Of a stretch of DNA of 23,936 nt, positions 1 through 7,276 are shown in pieces. The stretch is from Balneolales bacterium (lineage in GTDB: Bacteria > Bacteroidota > Rhodothermia > Balneolales > Natronogracilivirgulaceae). Under the pieces are notes generated by a model that saw only the letters and a list, made by a program, of their open reading frames with translations, had not been told where the DNA came from and ran no database searches. Numbering within the stretch: the stretch's first letter is position 1; each line of letters begins with the position of its first letter. The stretch is taken from positions 1 to 23,936 of the forward strand of contig SLLP01000014.1 of NCBI GenBank assembly GCA_007133995.1. The letters are read 5' to 3'. A program made the translations under genes and the position numbers.

Positions 1-1
1 T

Positions 2-271
2 GACCATTCCCTGTATGATATTCTTCCCGACCCCAACGGCGAGATGCCTGACAGCCATTTGATCCAGGATGCCATGGTGCGGAATCTCCGGGAAAAAATC
101 GGCCGTCTGCCGGAACGCGACCGGCTGGTGCTTACCCTTTATTACTTTGAAGACTTGACCCTGAGCGAAATCGCGGTTCTGCTCGGGCGATCCGAGGCCC
201 GCATATCCCAGATAGTGGGTAAATTGTTGATGCAGTTGAAAGGTGAACTCATGCCGGAACATTCCCAATGA
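2..271 (+). CDS. fliA: Flagellar sigma factor sigma-28 (FliA/SigD), C-terminal part; 5' end outside window
   Basis: The reading frame is open from the first complete codon at position 2 and ends in TGA at 269-271, so this is the 3' end of a gene starting upstream. The 89 visible residues contain sigma region 4: a helix with LPERDRLVLTLYYFEDLTL, then the helix-turn-helix SEIAVLLGRSEARISQI that binds the -35 element. This pattern (LPERE+, YYxE+LTLxEIGxxLGxSExRxSQ) is typical of the FliA/SigD/WhiG family, which directs RNA polymerase to late flagellar genes. The flagellar setting supports FliA over other sigma-70 types. It is on the plus strand, convergent with the flagellar operon. A regulator such as FlgM is not visible. 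The internal ATG at 44 is not the real start. Confidence 0.9.
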   Translation, partial: DHSLYDILPDPNGEMPDSHLIQDAMVRNLREKIGRLPERDRLVLTLYYFEDLTLSEIAVLLGRSEARISQIVGKLLMQLKGELMPEHSQ

Positions 272-318
272 CCCTGTGCAAGCATCCCGGGTTCTGACCG
301 GCTTTCGGAAACCCTATC

Positions 319-567
319 ATGACAACCATATCCCGCATATCGGAACTGGCAAAAATCCCCGAGATCAAAAGAAAGAAACGTGAGGCGATGCAAACGGGGA
401 AAAGACGCCGGAAAGATCCGGAAGAACGTCCCGCGTTTCCCCTCAAAGGAAAACCCTGCTTCAGGAAACCGCGTACCCTTGCTCCCAGGGTAGCATCAAA
501 GGTCAAAACTGTTCCGCCGTCTTCCGTTGAGGACGGGATCGGAAGGAAACTGGACATCAAGATCTGA
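319..567 (+). CDS. Small basic protein of unknown function downstream of fliA
   Basis: An 82-residue ORF starts at an ATG 47 bases after the fliA stop and is probably co-transcribed with it. I do not recognise a family. The middle is very rich in Lys and Arg (KRKKR, KRRRK), it has one Cys and no membrane segment or signal peptide. The last ten residues (GIGRKLDIKI) resemble the tail of the small protein at 17858-18085 (GRGRHIDTLI). A weak GGAAA stretch lies about 8 bases before the ATG. A minus-strand ORF of 107 residues overlaps it but lacks any recognisable feature. The position next to fliA and the shared tail favour a real small flagellar protein; a spurious ORF is still possible. Confidence 0.5.
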   Translation: MTTISRISELAKIPEIKRKKREAMQTGKRRRKDPEERPAFPLKGKPCFRKPRTLAPRVASKVKTVPPSSVEDGIGRKLDIKI

Positions 568-664
568 GCCAAAGACTGTTATGTTCATTTCATGCCATAT
601 CAACCATTTCATGGCGTAAACCGAACAACGAGAATGTCCTGATATAAACAGGTCCAAATGCGTG

Positions 665-1444
665 TCATGGCGAGAGCAGGTCCACCAGGCGTGACAAGGC
701 GTCGAACATCCCCTGGAACATCATGTCAAAGGCCACAGGCAGGTACGGTGTGATAAGCACGAGCATCACAAGGCCAACACCCACTTTCACGGGCAGGGCT
801 ATGAAAAAGATATTGGCCTGGGGCATGATGCGGGCGAAAATGGCAAAGGAGAGGTTAAGCAGGAAGAACACAACCAGAAAGGGCGACGCAATCTGAACTC
901 CCGTGATAAAGAGCTGAGTAGCCATCTCAAGAAACAGGGGACTGGCGGCCTGGAGCTGGGCCGTGCTCACCGGCACGTTTTCGAAGCTTCGGGCCAAGGC
1001 CAGGATGTATACCTTGTCACCTTCGATTGCCAGAAAGTACAGTATCGCCAGCATGCCGTAAATGTTGCTGATCACGGCGGTCTGCTGCTGGCTCATGGTA
1101 TCAACAACGTTGGCAAATCCGAGTGCTGCCTGAATGCTGATAAGGCTGCCGCTCAGTTCCAGTGCGGCAAACACCAGCTGTCCCACGAGTCCCAGGGCCA
1201 CCCCGGTAAGTATCTCCTGCACCACAATCACAAACAGTTCAATGATGGTTGTGTCGGTATCGGGCATTACGTTTACGGCGGGTATGACCGGGTAGAGCAT
1301 GAAGCTCGTGACCAGGGCAAAGAAAATCTTTACACGGACCGGAAAGACGGTCGTGCTGAAGAAGGGCGCTGTCATCATCATGCTGCCCACCCGCACAAAT
1401 ATCAGAAATGCGGAAACAAGGTATTCAACAGTGAAAAAGGCCAT
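665..1444 (-). CDS. fliR: Flagellar type III export gate protein FliR
   Basis: FliR is an inner-membrane component of the FliPQR export gate that passes rod, hook and filament subunits across the membrane. The 259-residue product has the normal family length and about six hydrophobic segments. Diagnostic stretches are the N-terminal FVRVGSMMMTAPFF (residues 16-29), the QAALGFANVVD segment (105-115), and RIMPQANIFFIALPVKVGVG (205-224), a strongly conserved FliR signature. It is the last gene of the minus-strand operon. Unlike the genes before it, it is separated from fliQ by 123 bases, and no clear Shine-Dalgarno is seen before its ATG. Downstream (568-664) there is no convincing terminator between it and the convergent small ORF. 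Confidence 0.95.
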   Translation of the reverse strand: MAFFTVEYLVSAFLIFVRVGSMMMTAPFFSTTVFPVRVKIFFALVTSFMLYPVIPAVNVMPDTDTTIIELFVIVVQEILTGVALGLVGQLVFAALELSGSLISIQAALGFANVVDTMSQQQTAVISNIYGMLAILYFLAIEGDKVYILALARSFENVPVSTAQLQAASPLFLEMATQLFITGVQIASPFLVVFFLLNLSFAIFARIMPQANIFFIALPVKVGVGLVMLVLITPYLPVAFDMMFQGMFDALSRLVDLLSP

Positions 1445-1567
1445 AATGCCGGTTCCAGGTTTAAGGCCGGGGCGTGTCGTACGGACCGGTTATCGGGCCA
1501 AGCCGGAGGGCATCGGACCATTCCGGGGAAATTATGCTATACCGAGGGTCATTTGGCAAGTCCGGAT

Positions 1568-1837
1568 TCATTGTGCAATGCTGGGAATGAAGTCAAAAAT
1601 GCGCTCCGTGAACCCGATGGTGTACTGCAGCATGAATCCGAAAAGGAAAAACAGGATGATGACCACCACCACCATTTTCGGAACATAGCTCAGGGTCATC
1701 TCCTGAATGGATGTGGCCGCCTGGAAAATGGCGATCGCCAGGCCGATGACCAAAGCGCCTATCAGAACAGGTCCCGCCAGCACCACAGCGGTGATGAGTG
1801 CTTCCTGGACCCAGTAAATGCCGGTTTCCGTATTCAT
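1568..1837 (-). CDS. fliQ: Flagellar type III export gate protein FliQ
   Basis: FliQ is a small two-helix membrane protein of the export gate. Starting at the ATG at 1837 the product is 89 residues, exactly the usual FliQ length, beginning MNTETGIYWVQEALITAV. The frame is open further upstream to 1879, but that would overlap fliP by 32 bases and add 14 atypical residues, so the inner start is preferred. Two long hydrophobic helices flank the conserved loop with FQAATSIQEMTLSYVPK, the FliQ/SctS signature. It begins 10 bases after the fliP stop. No strong ribosome binding site is visible. Confidence 0.94.
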   Translation of the reverse strand: MNTETGIYWVQEALITAVVLAGPVLIGALVIGLAIAIFQAATSIQEMTLSYVPKMVVVVIILFFLFGFMLQYTIGFTERIFDFIPSIAQ

Positions 1838-1847
1838 GAGTTGTTTA

Positions 1848-2537
1848 TCAGTTGAAGCTTCGAACCATCGATTGAACAAGCAGGTACCAGCCGTCTGTCA
1901 GTACAAAGACAAGAATCTTGAAAGGAAGTGAAACCAGTACCGGCGGAAGGAAAATAATCCCCATGGAGAGCAGTATGGATGCCACCACCAGGTCAATCAC
2001 CATAAAGGGAAGGTAAATCATAAACCCGATCTGAAAGGCGATCCGAAGCTCGCTGATGACATACGACGGCACCACGACATACAGCGGTATCTCGGCCACA
2101 CTCTCAACCGGATCCATCTCCATCATATCCATGAAAAACAGAAGGTCCTGCTCCCGCGTCTGCCGTATCATGAACTCCTTGAGCGGTACTGCCGCCTGGG
2201 TCAGCGCCTCCATCTGGTTCATTTCTTCATTCACATAGGGCTGAATTGCCTGCTCGTTAACGGCATTAAACGTGGGCATCATAATGAAAATGGTGAGGAA
2301 GAGCGCCAGGCCGATGAGTACCTGATTGGGAGGAGACTGCTGGGTACCCAGCCCCATACGCAGAAAAAAGAATACTACGATGATGCGCGTAAAACTGGTC
2401 ATCATGGTGATGAATGCAGGTCCGAAAGAGAGAATCGTGATCAGAACCAGTGCCTGAATGGCCAGCGAGAAATCCTCGGCTTCCCCGCCGATGCTCAAAT
2501 CGATTTGCGGAAGCGTCTGTAAGAGTAATGCCGTCAT
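1848..2537 (-). CDS. fliP: Flagellar type III export gate protein FliP
   Basis: FliP forms the core pentamer of the export gate. From the ATG at 2537 the product is 229 residues and carries the family signatures MMTSFTRIIVV (from about residue 45), GLALFLTIFIMMP, RQTREQDLLFF (from 125), YVISELRIAFQIGF (159-172) and the C-terminal FVLTDGWYLLV. The chosen start gives an ATGA overlap with the fliO stop, matching the junction style of fliM, fliN and fliO. The frame stays open to 2675, but those 46 extra residues are polar, basic and lie inside fliO. With this start there is no cleavable signal peptide, which enterobacterial FliP has; the protein starts about 20 residues before its first hydrophobic helix, as in SctR-type relatives. 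Confidence 0.95.
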   Translation of the reverse strand: MTALLLQTLPQIDLSIGGEAEDFSLAIQALVLITILSFGPAFITMMTSFTRIIVVFFFLRMGLGTQQSPPNQVLIGLALFLTIFIMMPTFNAVNEQAIQPYVNEEMNQMEALTQAAVPLKEFMIRQTREQDLLFFMDMMEMDPVESVAEIPLYVVVPSYVISELRIAFQIGFMIYLPFMVIDLVVASILLSMGIIFLPPVLVSLPFKILVFVLTDGWYLLVQSMVRSFN

Positions 2538-3082
2538 GACTTTCCGCTGAACATTTTGTAGAAACTGCTTCCGGTTTTTGTGGATGGGGACGGGATCTCT
2601 TGCTTTTCCTTCCACTGGCCGGCAGGATACCGGTGAAGCAGGGTTGTGCCGGATGAACCTACGGCCAGCACCCACACTTCTTCATTGATTTCCAGAATCT
2701 TGAGCTGTTGCCCGGGTGCTATGCCATGCTGTCCGATCTCCCTGAAGTACCGGCCCGAATACGCGGGACCCGATTTCTTTCTGGACCAGAACCAGACGGC
2801 CACCAGAAGAATGACCATGACGAAGAAGGTGGTCAGAGCATTCATGAAAATCCGGGATGGCTCCCTGCCGGCGGGGGACTCATTCCCGTCGCTGTTGTTC
2901 ATGATTCTCTGGACGCTTTCCGCCCGCTGGCCTGTTGCCTCATCCGACGGCTGCCCTGAGCGGTACTCCATCCTCGAGACGGCAAAAAGCCAGATCACCA
3001 GCAGCACTACCGAGATGGAAATGACCGTACCAAGGACTTTTTTCGGGTCGCCGGCCGGTATGAAGTTTTTCAGATCCATCAT
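2534..3082 (-). CDS. fliO: Flagellar biosynthesis protein FliO
   Basis: FliO helps FliP oligomerise during export gate assembly. The 182-residue product has a hydrophobic segment at about 17-36 and a second at about 80-100, followed by a cytoplasmic domain with REIGQHGIAPGQQLKILEIN and VWVLAVGSSGTTLLHR, the typical FliO pattern (xxxxPgqxLxllEvgxxxxvlgvt). Many FliO proteins have only one membrane segment, so the extra N-terminal segment (possibly a signal anchor) and the 40-residue polar loop are mildly unusual. It overlaps the fliN-like stop by ATGA at 3079-3082 and fliP by ATGA at 2534-2537, indicating translational coupling. Two adjacent ATG codons (3082, 3079) could serve as start. Confidence 0.88.
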   Translation of the reverse strand: MMDLKNFIPAGDPKKVLGTVISISVVLLVIWLFAVSRMEYRSGQPSDEATGQRAESVQRIMNNSDGNESPAGREPSRIFMNALTTFFVMVILLVAVWFWSRKKSGPAYSGRYFREIGQHGIAPGQQLKILEINEEVWVLAVGSSGTTLLHRYPAGQWKEKQEIPSPSTKTGSSFYKMFSGKS

Positions 3083-4125
3083 TTAAGACCGGCTATCCTT
3101 TCCCGGGTTGTGATGAGGTTGGAGATGCGTACGCCAAAATGTTCATCGATTACCACCACTTCACCATGGGCGATTTTGGATCCGTTGACCAGGATATCCA
3201 CGGGCTCACCTGCCAGCTTGTCAAGTTCTATGATCGAACCTTTTGAGAGCTGCAGCACCTTGCCCAGGGGCATTTCAATCTGTCCCAGCTGCACGGAAAC
3301 CTCCATTTCAATGTCTTTGAGCAGGGCCATACTGTGACTGTCACCGTTTGCTCCCTTGCCACCATTTTGGAATTCATCAAATTCCACTCTTCGTCCGGTA
3401 ATCACTTCACTTTGATCTACCATACTTCCTTTTTTCCCGACCTCTTCGAGCTTTTCCGTATCCATGCCGGCAAACTGCTCTCCCTTTTCAGCGGCAGCCT
3501 GATCCGGTGCCGGAACTCCATCCCTGGCGGGCGCAGCCTGTCCGCCCAAAGAGGCTGTTTCGCCCTCGCCCGCGGCAGCCGTCCCGGCCTCAGTATCCTT
3601 TTCCTCCGTTTTTTCACCGGCGGCCTTCAGCTCCCCCAAAAGCAACTCGGCGCGCACTTCATTGTCAGCCAGGCCGCTCACCTCCATCTTCGCGTGATAG
3701 TAACTGCCGTGCGCAAACTTTTTCTCTACCTGTCTGAGGGTGAGCACTTCAATATCGCCGAAGCGGAACTCCTGTCCGGCCAGTTTAAGCTTTTTCTGCA
3801 GCATCACGGCCAGCTCTTTGGAGAACTTGGTCAGCAAGTCACGCGTAATCTCGTTATTGGTTTTTTCCTCCACACCCAGCATGATACTCGACAGTAGTCC
3901 GAACCACTCCTTGTCCAGAACCAGGACCACATCCATACCAAGCTGCTCCTCCTTGCCGAATATAAAAATATCTTCCTTTTCGGCCTGTTTGCCTAAATCA
4001 TCACGGGAAACATGTTCCGTTGAGATGACCTTGATGCCTGACTCCTCCTGGATGACAGAAGTCAGAAATTTCTCGACATCCGGAAGGTGGTTTTCCAGTT
4101 CCTTTTTTAATTTTTCCACGTTCAT
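3079..4125 (-). CDS. fliN: FliN/FliY-type switch protein with a CheC/CheX-like N-terminal domain and C-terminal SpoA domain
   Basis: This is the C-ring protein that with FliM and FliG controls rotation direction and docks the export ATPase complex. It is 348 residues, far longer than a plain FliN (about 100-140). Residues 266-348 are a clear FliN SpoA domain (DIEMEVSVQLGQIEMPLGKV, LDKLAGEPVDILVNG, VVVIDEHFGVRI). Residues 1-166 resemble one CheC/CheX/FliY-type repeat (GMDVVLVLDKEWFGLLSSIML). The helix that carries E-x-x-N in phosphatases reads FSKELAVMLQ, with no Asn at the key place, so it looks catalytically inactive. A linker of Ala, Gly and Glu joins the two (about 167-235). The N-terminus has no CheY-docking peptide. 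It overlaps fliM and fliO by ATGA. FliY is an equally valid name. Confidence 0.88.
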   Translation of the reverse strand: MNVEKLKKELENHLPDVEKFLTSVIQEESGIKVISTEHVSRDDLGKQAEKEDIFIFGKEEQLGMDVVLVLDKEWFGLLSSIMLGVEEKTNNEITRDLLTKFSKELAVMLQKKLKLAGQEFRFGDIEVLTLRQVEKKFAHGSYYHAKMEVSGLADNEVRAELLLGELKAAGEKTEEKDTEAGTAAAGEGETASLGGQAAPARDGVPAPDQAAAEKGEQFAGMDTEKLEEVGKKGSMVDQSEVITGRRVEFDEFQNGGKGANGDSHSMALLKDIEMEVSVQLGQIEMPLGKVLQLSKGSIIELDKLAGEPVDILVNGSKIAHGEVVVIDEHFGVRISNLITTRERIAGLK

Positions 4126-5057
4126 AACAATTCCTGTTCGTTGATTTCTTCCAGTATTCTGTAAATTTTCACTGCCTTTCTGGTGCCCAGCGTTCCCGGG
4201 AAAGCGGTCATCTTGTTAACGCCGTGAATCCGCACTTCCAGCGGCTGTTCCGTTTTCTGCCGGAGTGTCAGCACATCCCCTTCTTCAAGGTCCAGCAGTT
4301 CACCGAGCGTAAGCATGGTTGTGCCCAGCAGCGGCTGCACTTTTATACTGGCCTTGCTGAGCGTATGCTCATATCCCTTGAGCTGCGCTTCGGTAAGCTT
4401 TGTCTGCCGCTTGTGGCTGCCGCTCTGGAGAATAGATTCGTTAAGAGACTCCTTGAGCAGGCTGTACGGGTAGGATATCTTCATTTCCACACTGTCTTCT
4501 CCAAGATCCACGCGAAAAACGCCCACAATGGCAGGGTCGGCCGAAATCATGTGCACATTTTCCGGCTTGCTCTCGTAGGTGGTGGAACTGATGCTGAAAT
4601 TCATGATCGGTTCCCACGCACCAACGATCTCCCGGTTCACGCTTCGCATAATGCGGGACATGATCCGCTCTTCAATGGTGGTGAGCATGCGGTGCTCGTC
4701 GAGCCCCCGGCCCCGGCCTCCGCTCTGCTTTTCCACCAGGTGTATGCAGAAACCCGGCTTCATCACGAGAACCACATCGCCTCCCAGCTCATCCACCCCC
4801 AGCACATAGATGGCGCTTGGGGTGCCTATATGCCGCACAAATTCACTTGTGGCAAGCTGGTCTATCTTGACCAGTTTTATGTCAACCTTGGTTCGGAGGC
4901 CAGTGCTGAATACCCTGCTGAGATTGCGCGCCATGACTTCGTGCAGGGTGCGCAGCGTGCGCATGATTTCCTTGCTGAACAGTTTCGGGTGCTTGAAGTC
5001 GTATGGCTCCACGTACTTCTGTCTTCGCCGGGTCGTAGTTGGTAGATTCTGATCCAT
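4122..5057 (-). CDS. fliM: Flagellar motor switch protein FliM, lacking the N-terminal CheY-binding peptide
   Basis: FliM forms the middle of the C-ring and normally receives CheY-P. The 311-residue product has the FliM middle domain (HPKLFSKEIMRTLRTLHEVM near residue 23, then GGRGRG at about 113-118, and EERIMSRIMRSV) and a C-terminal SpoA domain (about 235-305; LGTTMLTLGELLDLEEGDVL). The N-terminus is MDQNLPTTTRRRQKYVEPYD, so the usual LSQxEIDALL helix is absent. The start cannot be moved far upstream: an in-frame TGA lies nine codons before the ATG and no start codon lies between. It follows fliL by 24 bases and overlaps the next gene by ATGA. Confidence 0.95.
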   Translation of the reverse strand: MDQNLPTTTRRRQKYVEPYDFKHPKLFSKEIMRTLRTLHEVMARNLSRVFSTGLRTKVDIKLVKIDQLATSEFVRHIGTPSAIYVLGVDELGGDVVLVMKPGFCIHLVEKQSGGRGRGLDEHRMLTTIEERIMSRIMRSVNREIVGAWEPIMNFSISSTTYESKPENVHMISADPAIVGVFRVDLGEDSVEMKISYPYSLLKESLNESILQSGSHKRQTKLTEAQLKGYEHTLSKASIKVQPLLGTTMLTLGELLDLEEGDVLTLRQKTEQPLEVRIHGVNKMTAFPGTLGTRKAVKIYRILEEINEQELL

Positions 5058-5081
5058 AAAAAGGGCATCGGTTAAAACACA

Positions 5082-5627
5082 TCATTGAATGACATATTTT
5101 ATGAAGTACAAATTGCGTACCGAACGCACTCCAATGGCTTGATTTATTTCTTCGGCCAGCTCCACCCTGAGCTCGTTCCTCCCCTCCGTGTGGATCAATT
5201 CGTTGACGGTCTTGGTGGAGAGCACCTCGTTGATGCGGTCCTTGATCTGCATGAGGTTTTCGTCGACAAGATCGGCCTCCCTTCTGCTGGATAGCACAAG
5301 GCCGATTTCCACGACCATAAAGCGGGATGCGTTGGTGCCTGCGGGATTCGCGATGATCTCGTCGATCACATACGTGACGGTATTGTCGGAAGGCCGTCCC
5401 AGCGTGACGCCGTAGATATCTTCATAAAATTTATCCACCAGAAAATAGGCGGCTCCGCCCAGTGGAAGAACAAGAACCACCAGCAGGAAATATTTTCCTG
5501 CGATCAGGAATTTTGAGCTCTGCTTATTCCCGTTCTCATTCTCCCCGTTCTGCTTTTCCCCGTTTTCCTGTTCAACGGCGGGCTTGTTGGCCGGGCCGGT
5601 CTGGTCATCTTTGCTGTATGCTGGCAT
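5082..5627 (-). CDS. fliL: Flagellar basal body-associated protein FliL
   Basis: FliL is a single-pass inner-membrane protein that rings and supports the stator units. The 181-residue product has a long polar N-terminal cytoplasmic tail rich in Glu, Asn, Gln and Lys (1-39), one membrane helix (about 44-64), and a periplasmic FliL domain containing RFMVVEIGLVLSSRR, a helix with IKDRINEVLSTKTVNEL, and LRVELAEEINQAI near the C-terminus, ending in VRNLYFIKYVIQ. Those last elements are typical of FliL. It lies between motB (20 bases before) and fliM (24 bases after), the standard neighbourhood. The 39-residue cytoplasmic tail is longer than in many relatives. Confidence 0.92.
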   Translation of the reverse strand: MPAYSKDDQTGPANKPAVEQENGEKQNGENENGNKQSSKFLIAGKYFLLVVLVLPLGGAAYFLVDKFYEDIYGVTLGRPSDNTVTYVIDEIIANPAGTNASRFMVVEIGLVLSSRREADLVDENLMQIKDRINEVLSTKTVNELIHTEGRNELRVELAEEINQAIGVRSVRNLYFIKYVIQ

Positions 5628-5647
5628 GGTTCTGAGGCTTGGTTTTG

Positions 5648-6388
5648 CTATTGAAAAATTGAAACGGGACCTTCCTGCACGCTGAGCGGCGGTTCGCTCA
5701 GGTCTATGAACTGATCGTCATATCGGACGTAGATCTCCACACGCCTGTTGGCCCTTCGCCCAATGGGCGTGTCGTTGGTGGCAATGGGACGATATTCCCC
5801 GTAGCTGCTGGCCTTGAACCTCTCGGGTGGAAGTTCGCTTATGTTCTTGATAAACCGGACGACCGAAATGGCGCGCGCCGCCCCGAGATCCCAGTTCGTT
5901 CTGTAATACGCACTTTCGCGCAGTGGAACATCATCGGTGTGGCCCTGAACCTCCGTTTCGTAAATATCGTCGCTGAACAGTTCGGCTATCTCGGTCAGTA
6001 TATTCTGTGCCTGCGGCAGCAGATCGGATGAGCCGCTGTTGAACGTCACCGATTCGCTCAGGGTAATCCGGATGCCCTCGGGAATCAGGTCTATCTCGAA
6101 AAACTCATCCAGCTGACGGTCCTCAATAAAATCTACAAGGGCCTGCCACCGCTCCAGGCGCTGCTCCTTGAGCTCGTCCTTGCGGTCCAGCGAAAGACGG
6201 TCGATCACGGTCTGCTGCTGCTGGAGCACTCCCATGCCGCCCTGGAAGCGCCGCAGAAACTGCTGCAGCGTATCCATATCCACACCGGGTGTGAGCATGT
6301 ACAGTACTACGAAGAAGACCAGCAGCAACGTGACCATGTCGCTGTAGGTCATCAGCCAATTTCCAGAGTTTTTCTTAGATCGTCCCAT
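5648..6388 (-). CDS. motB: Flagellar stator protein MotB
   Basis: MotB forms the B subunit of the ion-driven stator and anchors it to peptidoglycan. The 246-residue product begins with a short cytoplasmic tail and one membrane helix carrying the essential ion-binding Asp17 in WLMTYSDMVTLLLVFFVVLY. A plug/linker and coiled region follow, then an OmpA-like domain (about 105-225) with QGHTDDVP (148-155), NWDLGAARAISVV (165-177) and NRRVEIYV, the peptidoglycan-binding residues. Its ATG lies inside motA, a 37-base overlap. That start is needed because any later Met would remove the residues before Asp17. The ending after residue 225 is a short unstructured tail. Confidence 0.95.
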   Translation of the reverse strand: MGRSKKNSGNWLMTYSDMVTLLLVFFVVLYMLTPGVDMDTLQQFLRRFQGGMGVLQQQQTVIDRLSLDRKDELKEQRLERWQALVDFIEDRQLDEFFEIDLIPEGIRITLSESVTFNSGSSDLLPQAQNILTEIAELFSDDIYETEVQGHTDDVPLRESAYYRTNWDLGAARAISVVRFIKNISELPPERFKASSYGEYRPIATNDTPIGRRANRRVEIYVRYDDQFIDLSEPPLSVQEGPVSIFQ

Positions 6389-7230
6389 GTGCTGTTCTGT
6401 TGTTCATGCCACATTTTATAGAGTTTCTCCTCAATCTCCTTGGTTATGCGAACTTCATCATGGTACTGGAGGTACTCTGCACGCTCTCTGGGATCCACAT
6501 AATTGAGCATTTTCCTGTCCATGATACGCGGATTTTCGCCTTCAACGATCGACATGATGGCAACACGGAACATTCTCTTTCTGTTGATATCCATTTCGCT
6601 CAGATACTCCAGTTTTCCAGCCAGCGGATTGAAAAACATGTTTGCTGAAATGGTACCGTACAGTGTGGTCAGCAATGCCACCGACAGCCCCTGTCCCAGG
6701 CTCTGGGGGTCGCTGATGTTCTGCAGCATCAGAATCATGCCTATCACCGTTCCGATCATGCCGAATGCGGGTGCATATGATGCCATGGAGTACAAAACAT
6801 TTACGGAGGTCTCGGCCCGCCGCTGGTTGCTTTTGATCTGGTCGGACATGATGGCGTCCAGGTTTGTCTTCGAGATGCCGTCGACAGCCAGCTGCAAGGC
6901 GTTTTTGAGGAAGCTGTCCTCAATAAAGCTGATATCCCTGTCGAGCGAGATCAGCCCTCCCCGCCTTGACCTTCGCGCAAACAGGTTCATGAGTTCGATA
7001 TCCGTGCGCAGATCGATACTGCGCGCTTTCATCATGTTGGATATGGTCTTGAAGCTGTCGCTGATATCGTCCCAGCTGTAATTGATCATGGTGGATGCGA
7101 TCACACCGCCGAACACGATAAGTACCGAAGAGATACTCGCAAATGCGATGATCTCACCTTGTGTGACAATGGCAATGACCACCAGTGAGAAGCCACCTAT
7201 AAACCCTAATATGGATGAACGATCTAACAT
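6352..7230 (-). CDS. motA: Flagellar stator protein MotA, sodium-type (PomA/MotP-like)
   Basis: MotA forms the pentamer that surrounds MotB and pushes on FliG. The 292-residue product has four membrane helices (about 6-24, 27-50, 145-170, 180-203), with the large cytoplasmic loop between helices 2 and 3. The conserved Pro154 is in SYAPAFGMIGTVIGM, and the fourth helix is ALLTTLYGTISANMFFNP. Thr161 and Thr188/189 are at the places where sodium-driven PomA/MotP have threonine and proton-driven enterobacterial MotA does not, so sodium coupling is likely (inference). No Shine-Dalgarno is visible, and an inverted repeat ends 12 bases before the ATG. It overlaps motB by 37 bases. Confidence 0.95.
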   Translation of the reverse strand: MLDRSSILGFIGGFSLVVIAIVTQGEIIAFASISSVLIVFGGVIASTMINYSWDDISDSFKTISNMMKARSIDLRTDIELMNLFARRSRRGGLISLDRDISFIEDSFLKNALQLAVDGISKTNLDAIMSDQIKSNQRRAETSVNVLYSMASYAPAFGMIGTVIGMILMLQNISDPQSLGQGLSVALLTTLYGTISANMFFNPLAGKLEYLSEMDINRKRMFRVAIMSIVEGENPRIMDRKMLNYVDPRERAEYLQYHDEVRITKEIEEKLYKMWHEQQNSTWDDLRKTLEIG

Positions 7231-7242
7231 AGGGTTGTTATC

Positions 7243-7276
7243 GACGGTACGATCAGAAACTCAAGACCGTACCGTC
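7243..7276 (-). promoter_or_regulatory. Perfect 9-bp inverted repeat in the motA leader
   Basis: GACGGTACG (7243-7251) is repeated inverted as CGTACCGTC (7268-7276) with a 16-base loop. In the motA direction the hairpin ends 12 bases before the ATG, where a ribosome binding site would lie, and no Shine-Dalgarno is otherwise visible. On the plus strand it is followed by AATTTTTT, so it could act as an intrinsic terminator for antisense transcription, but not for the motA transcript. A weaker hairpin with the same GACGGT arm lies next to it (7296-7301 with 7315-7320), and further CCGTC copies occur to 7340. The function is unknown: it could be a protein-binding operator, an RNA structure or a processing site. 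Confidence 0.5.

Noticed and set aside
568..664. Short inverted and direct repeats (CATTTCATG twice, GCCAT/ATGGC, CCTG/CAGG) between the convergent ends
   Set aside because: Stems are only 4-5 bp and no T-run follows on either strand, so I do not call a terminator.
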